Shown: positions 17,868 through 26,252 of the stretch, piece by piece
How positions within the stretch are numbered: the first letter of the stretch is position 1
Layout: each line of letters starts with the position of its first letter
Source of the DNA: Acidobacteriota bacterium
GTDB taxonomy: Bacteria; Acidobacteriota; Terriglobia; Acidiferrales; UBA7541
DNA length: 64,000 nt
Assembly: GCA_003223215.1 (NCBI GenBank)
Contig: QHYH01000102.1
Coordinates: 1,848-65,847 of the forward strand
Reading direction: 5' to 3'
Translations under genes and position numbers: made by a program
Notes under the pieces: generated by a model
The model's database searches: none
What the model saw: the letters and a program-made list of their open reading frames with translations, nothing else
What the model was told of the DNA's origin: nothing

Positions 17868-18136
17868 CTGTCAGCTCATGCGCCGGTTCTCGTTCGCCGG
17901 AGGCCCTGAACGATAAAGAGTTCGGAAAAATCATCAAACAGGCCACCGGGAGTGCCAAGCCTGACGCGAATTTCCCGAAGCGCTTAGAGCCAACGCCCGT
18001 AGTTACCGAGCGTGGCACCATGAGGCGCGAATTAAGTATCTCTGGCAATCAGCTCTTGGCTGCTTGCGTAGTGGCCTTCTGCTTAGCGGGTACACTGGTT
18101 TGGTCGTTTGTGAGGTACTGGTTGTTCGCGCCGTGA
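17864..18136 (+). CDS. Small single-pass membrane protein coupled to the hydroxylase gene
   Basis: Protein of 90 aa. The first ~55 residues are polar and the C-terminus has one hydrophobic helix (LLAACVVAFCLAGTLVWSFV) followed by RYWLFAP. The start ATG overlaps the TGA of the hydroxylase gene (ATGA), a sign of translational coupling. I do not recognise the family. An alternative start at the internal Met-Arg-Arg (about 18020) would leave a 38-residue membrane peptide. Confidence 0.6.
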   Translation: MTVSSCAGSRSPEALNDKEFGKIIKQATGSAKPDANFPKRLEPTPVVTERGTMRRELSISGNQLLAACVVAFCLAGTLVWSFVRYWLFAP

Positions 18137-18291
18137 GTATAGCTGAATGCCTAGGTCCTCCGCCCACCCGAACTCCTGATTAAATGTGGGTTCGCGTATC
18201 CGGGAAACTCGGGCCATCATCAACGTCAGGCAGCCAGACAATGGCTGACACGTGCCGCACCCAAGTAGCGTGACCTTGCATCCAACAAGTG

Positions 18292-19935
18292 ATGCGCGTC
18301 CTACTTCTTAATCTCGGCGAAGCCTCTCTCGAAGCAGTCCAACCCGCTTTGGCCGGCCAAGGCTACGAGATCGCCACAGAGAACGGGTTGACTGTACAGG
18401 GAGTCCTTGCATTATCTCCCGAAGTTTTGGTAATGGAAGCGACGCCTTCTGACCTTAGCTGCTGCGGACTGATCACGCAGCTCAAAGCCCGCCCGGAGAC
18501 CGATTCGTCTCTCAAAGTCGTGATGGTTGTCCATGGAGGCGCTTTGGAGCGAGCCCGCGCCCTGGACCTTGGCACCGACGACGTCATTTCGTTTCCCTTC
18601 GATGCGGTTGAATTCGCCGCAAGGATTAGAACTCAGTTCAGGGAACGTCGACCCGAAGAAGAACTCAAGACAATGCTGAAGTATGCGGTCGAGAGAGAGC
18701 GCTACGCAGATATTGCGGTGGAATCCTTGAGCGGAGTCCCCGCAAGTAAACGGCGCTTGTGGCTGATTCCCGCGCTTTTTGCGCTTAGCGCCGCAGCCGT
18801 TCTCGCGGCAGTGTTCGTGGCTGTCTCGACCCGTAACAGCCGGAAGGCCACCCTGCAGCTACGAGCGGAAATTGCGCGGTTGAATAGCGGCCTGCAACCT
18901 CAAGGTGACTTGCTGCGTCGCGCCGAGCAGGCGCGCGGTTCGATCGAAACGGGCTCGGGTTCTGGTTCGACGGCGCGCGATTCTCTGAAGGCGCAATCCG
19001 AAGATCTACGCAAGAAGGTGGCCAGTGCAGATAGCGCGGACGCCGATGCCCTGAAGAGGCAACTCCTCGACACACAGAGCCGCCTTGCCCAGTTGGAAAA
19101 GGAAGACAAAATCGCGGAGACCGTGGTTCACAAATATGGACCGAGCGTGTGTCTACTGCACGTCGTGGTGGGATTCGTAGATAAACAATCTGGAAGGCCG
19201 CTTCAGGTCGCGGTCGACGCGAACGGTAAGCCACAGGTTGACGATAAAGGGATGGCACAACTCGATCTGGGCGGCGCCGGACCGCCTCTTCAGGTGGACG
19301 CCTTCGGCACAGGTTTTCTCGCGCGGGCTGATGGGACTATCCTCACTAACCATCACGTTGCAGAGCCTTGGTGGCAGGACGATGAATTGAAGCGGCTTCT
19401 CGAACAGGGCGTTGATCCCTACGTTTTGTCTTACGAGGCTTACTTTCCGGGAAAGGCCGCGGCTATCCAGGCAAAGCTTGGTCGCATTTCATCAGAGGCG
19501 GATGTGGCAACACTGAAACTGGAAACTCCGCCGCCGTCTCATGCGGAACTGCTGGAACTCGATGCTCGAAGAGAAGCCAGCGTGACAGGAGAGGCTGTGG
19601 TCCTCATGGGTTATCCCACTGGTGTGGAAGGCATTCTCGCGCGAGCGAATTCCGATGTGGTGCAGAAAGTTGCAAGCGGGGCGCAAGACGTCAGCCAGGT
19701 CATGTCGCGGATCGCCTCCGAGCAGCTGATCCGGCCGACCACAACGCAGGGACACATCGGCGACATCCTAAAAGACAAGATAGTGTATGACGCGGCGACC
19801 ACCTCAGGCGGTTCAGGTGGGCCCCTGTTTAACAGAGACGGTAAAGTGATTGGCATCAATTTCGCGATACTGAGGGGCTTTGGCGGTTCGAATCTCGCTG
19901 TTCCTGTCAGATACGCAACCGACCTGCTTAAATAA
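18292..19935 (+). CDS. Pseudo-receiver / transmembrane / trypsin-like serine protease fusion
   Basis: Protein of 547 aa with an unusual order of domains. Residues 1-120 fold like a response-regulator receiver, but E49 stands where the phosphorylated Asp should be, the acidic pair after strand 1 is missing (LLLNLGEA), and the strand-5 Lys is Phe (ISFPFD). A membrane helix follows at about 155-176, then a coiled coil to about 270. Residues 280-547 are an S1C/trypsin-like protease with H354 or H355 (TNHHVAE), D404 (EADVATL) and S508 (SGGSGGP). The catalytic part would lie outside the cytoplasm. ATG 18292 is used; the GTG before it is in frame. Confidence 0.88.
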   Translation: MRVLLLNLGEASLEAVQPALAGQGYEIATENGLTVQGVLALSPEVLVMEATPSDLSCCGLITQLKARPETDSSLKVVMVVHGGALERARALDLGTDDVISFPFDAVEFAARIRTQFRERRPEEELKTMLKYAVERERYADIAVESLSGVPASKRRLWLIPALFALSAAAVLAAVFVAVSTRNSRKATLQLRAEIARLNSGLQPQGDLLRRAEQARGSIETGSGSGSTARDSLKAQSEDLRKKVASADSADADALKRQLLDTQSRLAQLEKEDKIAETVVHKYGPSVCLLHVVVGFVDKQSGRPLQVAVDANGKPQVDDKGMAQLDLGGAGPPLQVDAFGTGFLARADGTILTNHHVAEPWWQDDELKRLLEQGVDPYVLSYEAYFPGKAAAIQAKLGRISSEADVATLKLETPPPSHAELLELDARREASVTGEAVVLMGYPTGVEGILARANSDVVQKVASGAQDVSQVMSRIASEQLIRPTTTQGHIGDILKDKIVYDAATTSGGSGGPLFNRDGKVIGINFAILRGFGGSNLAVPVRYATDLLK

Positions 19936-20092
19936 CTAAGTCGGCCGTTTCATATGTTCAGTCACGTCTTCTAAGCCGCTTTGGCCAGCGGCGTTGGTAC
20001 GAATCCAAAATGCGTCCGGCCTTGGTCTCGTTAGCGAAAAGCACTTTTGAGAGAGGAAGAGAGTGCGGAGCGGCGGCTTCAGAATCTAGTGG

Positions 20093-20788
20093 TCAGCGTT
20101 CAGCTTCATCGTCTTTGCGCAGATCCGCGACGCGCTGGTACAGGCTCTCGACGGATCGTAAGAACTCATCCATTCCCGTGGTTTCGCCGGTTGCTTCGTG
20201 GGTGGCCAGGTCCGTCTCGATTGCTTTGTTGAGCTGCGTGGCCCGGCGAATGCGCTCCGTAGTGAGCAACGGGAGCACGGTCTGCGGATCGCGCTTTTGC
20301 AGCTGCCGCTCCTGCCATTCCTGAACCGCCCACGCGGTTTTGCGTAAATAATCCAGCGCGTCGCGGAACTCTCTCAGTATGCGATGCTCTACGCCGCCGG
20401 ATTTGATTGTTTGCTCGATCTTGGCAAGTTCGGCGCTTGTTTTCCTGAGCAGGAAATTCACACCCCAAAAAGTCTCATTGGGAACCACAAGCGCGACGGC
20501 AACCCCAAGAAAAGCACCATCCTTGGAACGACGCGTACCCACCAAGCGTGCTTGAGTAGTTTGGCCTGAAAGTAGATTGGTCAGCTCCAGGTCGCCGCCG
20601 ACCCAGGGATAAATCTTCATCTCCAGCAGACCACCCTGGGCGTTTACCTCCTTCGCTTGGGCGGCTTGCTTGACGATCTTGCCGCTGGGCTCTTGCCACT
20701 TCACCTCTACAGGAACAACCACAGAGAAACGGCTGCTCCTCCGTTGTTCCGGCCTAATAGGTGGCTGGTCCGCCGTCCGGTCGTCCAT
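20093..20788 (-). CDS. PilZ-domain protein with C-terminal helical region
   Basis: Cytoplasmic protein of 231 aa. The N-terminus carries the c-di-GMP-type signature EQRRSSRFSVVVPVEVKW (RxxxR equivalent), and 'VNAQGGLLEMKI' stands at the second motif (normally [D/N]xSxxG), where Ser is replaced by Gln. The weakened second motif makes actual c-di-GMP binding uncertain. The C-terminal ~110 residues are helical and polar, with no family I recognise. A GGAGG Shine-Dalgarno stands upstream. The gene is alone on this strand. Confidence 0.8.
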   Translation of the reverse strand: MDDRTADQPPIRPEQRRSSRFSVVVPVEVKWQEPSGKIVKQAAQAKEVNAQGGLLEMKIYPWVGGDLELTNLLSGQTTQARLVGTRRSKDGAFLGVAVALVVPNETFWGVNFLLRKTSAELAKIEQTIKSGGVEHRILREFRDALDYLRKTAWAVQEWQERQLQKRDPQTVLPLLTTERIRRATQLNKAIETDLATHEATGETTGMDEFLRSVESLYQRVADLRKDDEAER

Positions 20789-21190
20789 CGAGGAACCTCC
20801 GTCAAATCAACTTACAGCTCTTATATCACTTCGCTCGTCCTCTCGTATCGGCCCGCGCTGTTAGCCTTCCGTGCCAAGGGGAGCAGCCTTCCTCTGTGGC
20901 TGCTTGCGATGATCGGACCGCGATGCCGACCAGCGTTATTCCGAGGACGCTGGCTCAGGCTCTCGACTTCGCTGCGGATGAGAGGCGGCATTGGTTCGAG
21001 GAAGAACTTCTCCGGTCCCATACCACGCGATTGCAGAAAGGATTGCAATGAAGGCCGTTGCGTTCCAGAGGTGTCGGACGAATATTGAGCACTCCGACCA
21101 TGCTTCGCGGCTGGGATTAGCCAGCACGGACTGCAGAGCTTGGAACTCCCCAAATCATTTCCGGAGCCCCCTTCCGTCGGTCCGTTCGCG
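20789..21190. other. Intergenic region upstream of the PilZ gene
   Basis: About 400 bases between the PilZ start and the stop of the next minus-strand transporter. It should carry the PilZ promoter. A TATAAG at 20825-20820 on the minus strand could be a -10 element, but I see no matching -35. No gene, tRNA or repeat is evident. Confidence 0.4.
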
Positions 21191-22807
21191 TTAGTGTGCG
21201 GCGCCAGGACCAGCCGACCTGATTTTGCGAATAAAGAAGACCAACGGTGCGCCGATCAGGCAGGCGCAGCCCAGCACCCAAAAGCAATCGAGAAAGCCAA
21301 GAAACGCTGCTTGCTCCTGAATCATTCGCGCCATTTGCGCTTTGGCATGCAAAGCGGCGTCCGCGTTGGTGAACCCGTGTGTCGCAAAGTACCGGGATAA
21401 TGCACCGAGAGTCTCCCGATAGCGCTGCTCGAAAGGCGTGGCGTGCGCGACCAAAACGGACTGGTGGTACTGCGTTCGCCTTGCCAGAAGCGTTGTCACA
21501 AAGGCAATCCCAACGCTCCCGCCTTGGTTCCGGAAGAGGTTGGTGATACTCGAAGCTTTGTTGTTTTTATTTTTCGCCAGATAGGAATATGCCAGCTGGC
21601 TCACAGGCACAAAGAGCGGAGCAATACCGAGTCCTTGGAGTGCTCTGAGGAGGGCCATGCGCTTATAGTCCGTTCCAAGATCAATGCTGGCGTACTGCCA
21701 CATGGCGATGGCGAAAATGACGTAGCCGATGAAAATCATCGCCTTGACGCCAACTTTCGGGAAAAGCCTCACAACCAACGGGGCTAAAGCAACAATGACG
21801 AAAGCGCCGGGGCCGAGAACCAGTCCGGCATCGGTCGCGGTGTAGCCGTAGAGGCCTTGCAGCATCTGAGGAATCAACACGGTTGATCCGAAAAGGGCGA
21901 ACCCGAAAAGAAAGTAGTAAGCGTTGGCGATTGCGAAATTGCGGTCCCGGAGCAGACGGATTTCCACTACGGGGTCGGGATGACGCCATTCCCAGATAGC
22001 TGCGGCAACCAATGACAAAAAGGCTATCGAAAAGAACAGGACGATGAAGCGACTCTCAAACCAGTCTAAAGTCTGGCCACGATCGAGAACTACTTCGAGG
22101 GACGCGAATCCGAGGGCAATGAGGACAATCCCGAGGCCATCAATGCGCAACCTGCCATCTTTCCGTGCAGCCACGACTTCCCGAGTGAATTCCGGCGGAT
22201 CGGAAACGACCCGGCTGGTCAAAATTAAAGAGAGAATCCCAATCGGTAGGTTGATAAAGAAGATCCAGCGCCAGCTCCAACTATCGGTAATCCACCCTCC
22301 GAGTGGCGGGCCGATTACCGGAGCCGTGACAATGGCCATGCTGTACAGCGCAAACGCTGCGGGCCGCTTCGCTGGAGGGAAAGTGTCCACGAGGATAGCC
22401 TGCTCCACGGGAGCCAATCCGCCTCCCCCGACACCCTGCAGAACGCGAAAGAGAATGAGCAAGTCCAAGGAAGGCGCAAGTCCACAGAGCAGAGAGCTCA
22501 AAGTAAAGAGCACGACGCAAAGCATATAGTAGCGTTTGCGTCCAAAAACCCGGCTCAGCCATGCGGAAAGCGGAAGAACCACGGCATTCGACACCAGATA
22601 GCTGGTCAGGACCCAGGTGCTTTCGTCGTAGCTGACGGCGAGACCTCCGGCGATATGCGGCAAGGAAACATTGGCAATGGCGGTGTCGAGCAACTCCATA
22701 AAGGTGGCCAGCGTAACCGTGATCGCGATGATCCAAGGATTTACTGCGGACCGTTCGGCCCTCGCCCCGGGGAACGGAAGGGAGGCGGCTATAGCACTCA
22801 TACTCAT
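21191..22807 (-). CDS. DHA2-family MFS efflux transporter, EmrB-like (copy 1)
   Basis: Drug:H+ antiporter of 538 aa with 14 predicted helices. 'FMELLDTAIANVSLPHIAGG', 'ESTWVLTSYLVSNAVVLPLS' and GRKRYYMLC are family motifs, and 'GVGGGGLAPVEQAIL' is motif C of the DHA2 branch. It is a paralogue of the transporter at 27016-28653. The gene is divergent from a tetR gene; 117 bases lie between them and hold two operator-like palindromes, so repression by that TetR is likely. A GGAGG Shine-Dalgarno lies 13 bases before the start. A partner EmrA adaptor lies about 2 kb away on the same strand. Confidence 0.93.
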   Translation of the reverse strand: MSMSAIAASLPFPGARAERSAVNPWIIAITVTLATFMELLDTAIANVSLPHIAGGLAVSYDESTWVLTSYLVSNAVVLPLSAWLSRVFGRKRYYMLCVVLFTLSSLLCGLAPSLDLLILFRVLQGVGGGGLAPVEQAILVDTFPPAKRPAAFALYSMAIVTAPVIGPPLGGWITDSWSWRWIFFINLPIGILSLILTSRVVSDPPEFTREVVAARKDGRLRIDGLGIVLIALGFASLEVVLDRGQTLDWFESRFIVLFFSIAFLSLVAAAIWEWRHPDPVVEIRLLRDRNFAIANAYYFLFGFALFGSTVLIPQMLQGLYGYTATDAGLVLGPGAFVIVALAPLVVRLFPKVGVKAMIFIGYVIFAIAMWQYASIDLGTDYKRMALLRALQGLGIAPLFVPVSQLAYSYLAKNKNNKASSITNLFRNQGGSVGIAFVTTLLARRTQYHQSVLVAHATPFEQRYRETLGALSRYFATHGFTNADAALHAKAQMARMIQEQAAFLGFLDCFWVLGCACLIGAPLVFFIRKIRSAGPGAAH

Positions 22808-22838
22808 GTCAGCCTCAATGCCTCCTTTGATGCGACAA

Positions 22839-22854
22839 GAGACCGTTCGGTCCC
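22839..22854. promoter_or_regulatory. TetR operator-like inverted repeat, site 1
   Basis: GAGACCGTTCGGTCCC has GACC/GGTC arms around GTTC. It shares the ACC-N4-GGT arms with site 2, 43 bp away centre to centre. It lies 31 bases before the emrB start and just upstream of a possible tetR promoter. Confidence 0.6.
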
Positions 22855-22868
22855 ATCTAACGTTGTGG

Positions 22869-22874
22869 TATGAT
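22869..22874 (+). promoter_or_regulatory. Possible -10 element of the tetR promoter
   Basis: TATGAT lies between the two palindromes and 50 bases before the tetR ATG. No good -35 is visible at the right distance, so this is tentative. Confidence 0.35.
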
Positions 22875-22881
22875 GCAGCTA

Positions 22882-22897
22882 GCGACCAATCGGTCGC
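22882..22897. promoter_or_regulatory. TetR operator-like inverted repeat, site 2
   Basis: GCGACCAATCGGTCGC has perfect 6-bp arms (GCGACC/GGTCGC) around AATC. Its position just after the possible -10 element and 27 bases before tetR fits autoregulation. Confidence 0.65.
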
Positions 22898-22924
22898 ACA
22901 GCATCTGCCGGCGGGAGTGGGGGA

Positions 22925-23545
22925 ATGCGAAAAGGCGAACAGACGCGACAGGAAATTATTCGCAAGGCGGCGCCCATCTTCAATCAGAGAGGCTACGACG
23001 GGGCTGCCCTATCCGACCTGATGAAGGCCACGGGGCTCGAAAAAGGCGGAATCTACAGGCATTTCGAAAGCAAGCAACAACTTGCGGCAGAGGCCTTCGA
23101 TTACGCCTGGAAGCTGGCCTTGGATACGCGACTTGAAGGTACGCAATCCATCTCGAATACCGTGGACCGTTTGCAGCAGATCGTACGCAACTTTCGGGAC
23201 CGGCGTGCCGGACTGGTGCCGGGAGGATGTCCACTGCTGAACACCGCCATCGATTCCGACGATGGAAACCCCCGGCTGCGCGAGAAAGCCCGCAGGGCAC
23301 TTGGCTCCTGGCTTGAACGCCTGCGATCCATAATCGAAGAGGGTCGCCGACGACGTGAGATTAGCGGAGATGTGGATTCCTCGGAATTGGCCATGTTAAT
23401 TGTCAGCACCCTGGAGGGGAGCTTGATGGTGAGCCGTCTGCAGCGTAAGGACAATCCGCGCCATTTGGCCTGCCGTCATCTTGAAGAATATCTCGAAACC
23501 AACGTTCGCGCGGCGGAATCGAAGGGGAGGGCGGCAAAGTCATGA
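22925..23545 (+). CDS. TetR/AcrR family transcriptional regulator
   Basis: Regulator of 206 aa with an N-terminal helix-turn-helix (TRQEIIRKAAPIFNQRGYDG, then LEKGGIYRHFESKQQL). The C-terminal part 'FRDRRAGLVPGGCPLLNTAI' resembles the TetR_C ligand domain of the YxaF/LmrA-type group. It is divergent from the emrB copy 1 gene and probably represses both. The next gene, a thioesterase, starts inside its stop codon (ATGA), so the two are cotranscribed and coupled. Confidence 0.93.
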   Translation: MRKGEQTRQEIIRKAAPIFNQRGYDGAALSDLMKATGLEKGGIYRHFESKQQLAAEAFDYAWKLALDTRLEGTQSISNTVDRLQQIVRNFRDRRAGLVPGGCPLLNTAIDSDDGNPRLREKARRALGSWLERLRSIIEEGRRRREISGDVDSSELAMLIVSTLEGSLMVSRLQRKDNPRHLACRHLEEYLETNVRAAESKGRAAKS

Positions 23546-23985
23546 GCACTCCGGACTCTCCCGTAAAAGCCGACTTTAGAACGAGAGCGAAAGCGAATGA
23601 CGTGCCAGTAGCACGTCTGATCGGGTTCGAAGCTAAGGAGATCGCTTCCGGACGGGCTACGGTCACGCTGGCCGCCGGACCTCAGCACGCAAACCCTATG
23701 GGCACGCTCCACGGAGGAATTCTTTGCGACATTGCGGACGCCGCGATGGGCATGGCGTTCGCCAGCACCCTTGGCCCGAAAGAATCCTTCACAACGGTGG
23801 AACTGAAGATCAATTTCTTCCGTCCCGTTTGGGAGGCTAATCTCAGGGCAGAGGGCAAAGTGGTGCGCCGCGGGAGGAACTTGGGCTACGTCGAGTGCGA
23901 GGTCACAGACGAGCGCGGCCAGCTCGTTGCTAAGGCAGCGTCGACCTGTCTCGCATTGAGAGGAGAGGAGGCTGGAGGGCGTTAA
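23542..23985 (+). CDS. PaaI-type hotdog-fold thioesterase
   Basis: Protein of 147 aa in the PaaI/YbgC-like acyl-CoA thioesterase group. 'NPMGTLHGGILCDIADAAMG' is the hallmark helix with the catalytic Asp, and 'VELKINFFRPVWE' is the following strand. It probably hydrolyses an acyl- or aryl-CoA. Its overlap with tetR suggests that its product pathway responds to the same signal as the efflux pump. A second member of this family lies at 45415-45876. Confidence 0.9.
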   Translation: MSTPDSPVKADFRTRAKANDVPVARLIGFEAKEIASGRATVTLAAGPQHANPMGTLHGGILCDIADAAMGMAFASTLGPKESFTTVELKINFFRPVWEANLRAEGKVVRRGRNLGYVECEVTDERGQLVAKAASTCLALRGEEAGGR

Positions 23986-24020
23986 GCTAGCAGGCGGAAT
24001 CGGCCGTGCGAGTCGAAGCA

Positions 24021-24932
24021 ATGTCCACGATTCAAAACATTCTGTTCCCCGTAGACTTCTCGCCGTCTTGCGTTGCTATGGCGCCCTATGTGAAGACAGC
24101 GGCGACGATCTTGGGGGCCAGAGTCACACTTGTCTATGTATTCGATCTCTACAGTCGCGACGCGGTCCAGCTCTATGTACGCCCACTCTCAGAGGTTGCC
24201 GAAGAGCAGCAGGGCCTTGCCCGCGACAAACTGAACTCGTTCCTGAAGTCTGAGTTTCCGCTCGAGGAGTATCCGAGAATCCTGTTGTCGGGCGACGGAG
24301 CGCGACAAATCGTTCACCTCGCCCGGACGAACGGATTTGATCTCATCATCATGCCTACCCACGCCGGCTTCTTCAGATATTTGGCGTCGAACGCGGCTCC
24401 TTTCTTCCAAACAGTCTTCCGCCGGACACTGCTTGGCTCCACGACCGCGAAGGTTTTGAACGAAGCCGATTGTCCGGTACTGACGACGCAGCACGCCGAA
24501 ACCATCTCCCCTGGACAGCTCGAACATCGCGAATTGGTCTGCGGAATCGGCCTTAGCCCGGATTCGGAAAGAGTCATTCGCTACGCCAGCGAGACGGCGA
24601 AAGCGGTTCGTGGGAATCTCACGCTGGTTCATGTGATTCCCGCGAGCGCTCCCGACCCGCCACTCCAGTTGGATCTTGAGGAGCACCTCGAGTCAGCGAA
24701 AAGAGATGGAGCGAGCCGCCGCATCGCAGAGCTGCAAGGCGCCGCCGGTTCGCACGCTCCGGTCAGGATCCTTGTTGGCGCGATCAAGGAGATGTTGACC
24801 GAGGAAGCGCGCAGATTGCGTGCGGATGTCTTGGTGTTGGGAAGGGGTTCGCAATCCGGCGCGATCGGTCGCCTGCGGGATCTTACTTATGCGCTCGTTC
24901 GCGGCGCTCCTTGTCCGGTGCTGAGCGTCTGA
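24021..24932 (+). CDS. Universal stress protein with two Usp domains
   Basis: Tandem UspA-like protein of 303 aa. The first domain starts at 'ILFPVDFSPSCVAMAPYVKT' and the second at 'LVCGIGLSPDSERVIRYASE'. The second ends with 'VLVLGRGSQSGAIGRL', a partial ATP-binding G-x2-G-x9-G-S/T pattern, while the first ends with 'LIIMPTHAGFFRYL', which lacks it. So only one domain may bind nucleotide. I chose the ATG at 24021; a GTG at 24006 adds five residues. Neither has a clear Shine-Dalgarno sequence. Confidence 0.88.
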   Translation: MSTIQNILFPVDFSPSCVAMAPYVKTAATILGARVTLVYVFDLYSRDAVQLYVRPLSEVAEEQQGLARDKLNSFLKSEFPLEEYPRILLSGDGARQIVHLARTNGFDLIIMPTHAGFFRYLASNAAPFFQTVFRRTLLGSTTAKVLNEADCPVLTTQHAETISPGQLEHRELVCGIGLSPDSERVIRYASETAKAVRGNLTLVHVIPASAPDPPLQLDLEEHLESAKRDGASRRIAELQGAAGSHAPVRILVGAIKEMLTEEARRLRADVLVLGRGSQSGAIGRLRDLTYALVRGAPCPVLSV

Positions 24933-24936
24933 ATGG

Positions 24937-26229
24937 TCAATTCGCAGGCAAACATTGGACCTTTACGCTCGGTTCCACAGACATTCCGGGTCTCAACAGG
25001 TGCTCGGGGTCCTGTCCCTTTTCAAACACGATCTTCACGGGTATGCGCTGGACGACCTTGACATAATTTCCCGTCGCATTCTCTGGCGGTAGCAAGCTGT
25101 AGCGCGCCCCAGAGGCGCCGGCTATGTTCAAAACATGCCCTTCATATTTTCTGCCGTACGTGTCGACCGAGATCTTCACGCTCTGCCCCGGACGCATGTG
25201 CTTCAGCTGCGTTTCCTTGAAGTTGGCGGTCACCCAAACGTTCTGACTGTCCAGGGGAACGATGGTCATCATTTGTTGGCCAGGCGCTACGTTCTGCCCC
25301 GGCTGGACCGATCTCCGCCCCACAATCCCGCTCACCGGCGCTACCACGTTCGTGTACTGCAGGTTGAGTTGGGCCTGCTGAAGAATCGCGGCGGCCCGCT
25401 CGGTTTCCGCCTCCGCCGCCTGGGCACGCGACCGCTGCACCGATATTTGCTGTGGTTGCGTCTCTGCGTACTGCAGTTCGGCTTCGGCCTGCGCAATGCG
25501 AGCGCGCGCCTGCGTCACCGCCTGTTCCGCACCAGCCGCGGCCGCACGGGCGGCCTCGACCGCCGCGGCAGTGGCCTTCTGGCTATCCACCGCTTGCGTG
25601 TACTGATGCTGCGGAATCTCGTCCTTTTCTGCCAGCGGTTTGTACCTGGTCACGTCATCCTGGGCCTTTAGATCGTTGGCTTCGGCCTGCCGAAGGGACG
25701 CCTCCGCAGCCTGGAAACCCCGCTCGGCCGCAACCAGCCCGGCCTTGGCGTTGTCAACATCCGCCTGAGCCGTGGAGAGTTGGCTCGAGGTGTTTACCGA
25801 GGTGATCGGAACGGTTGTGCGAAGCGCAGTGGCGCTGGCCTGGTCGTTCGCCAGTGTCGCTTTGGCATTGGCCACTGCTACTTCATAGTCTTTGGGATCA
25901 AGCTGCACTAACACGGTACCCGCTTCGACGTACTGGTTGTCGTCCACCACCACGCGAGTCACGTAGCCGGATACACGGGAACTAACCGGATAAATGTAAC
26001 CGTCAATCTGCGCATCATCGGTGGACTCCCAAGCGAGCAGATAGCGGTAGAGCAGTAGCGAGCTCGCCACAACAACGAGCGCGACAAGCGAAATTAGCAC
26101 TCGCATCCGTGTTTTCGAGCGCCGTAAGCGAGACAGGCTTGCCCGTTCTCCGGCTCCGACTGAAGTCTCCGGTTGCTCCGGGTTTGGCGGCTCTGGGATT
26201 TTGCCCGGTGCGGTTCCCGGGGTTGCCAT
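24937..26229 (-). CDS. EmrA-type periplasmic adaptor (HlyD family) of a multidrug efflux system
   Basis: Membrane-fusion protein of 430 aa. A polar N-terminus of 45 residues is followed by one membrane helix (VLISLVALVVVASSLLLYRY). Then come 'STDDAQIDGYIYPVSSRVSG', the half-lipoyl motif of EmrA, a long Ala/Gln-rich coiled coil (about 130-285), the second lipoyl half (VVAPVSGIVGRRSVQPGQNV) and a beta-barrel. It bridges an EmrB pump to an outer-membrane channel, which is not present in the window. AAAGGAGG lies just upstream. It is 24 bases downstream of the kinase-like gene. Confidence 0.93.
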   Translation of the reverse strand: MATPGTAPGKIPEPPNPEQPETSVGAGERASLSRLRRSKTRMRVLISLVALVVVASSLLLYRYLLAWESTDDAQIDGYIYPVSSRVSGYVTRVVVDDNQYVEAGTVLVQLDPKDYEVAVANAKATLANDQASATALRTTVPITSVNTSSQLSTAQADVDNAKAGLVAAERGFQAAEASLRQAEANDLKAQDDVTRYKPLAEKDEIPQHQYTQAVDSQKATAAAVEAARAAAAGAEQAVTQARARIAQAEAELQYAETQPQQISVQRSRAQAAEAETERAAAILQQAQLNLQYTNVVAPVSGIVGRRSVQPGQNVAPGQQMMTIVPLDSQNVWVTANFKETQLKHMRPGQSVKISVDTYGRKYEGHVLNIAGASGARYSLLPPENATGNYVKVVQRIPVKIVFEKGQDPEHLLRPGMSVEPSVKVQCLPAN

Positions 26230-26252
26230 AGTTATCCTCCTTTGAACCTACT

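Noticed and set aside
20657-21088. A 143-codon plus-strand frame upstream of the emrB copy 1 stop
   Set aside because: It overlaps the PilZ gene antisense and shows no conserved pattern in the rest.
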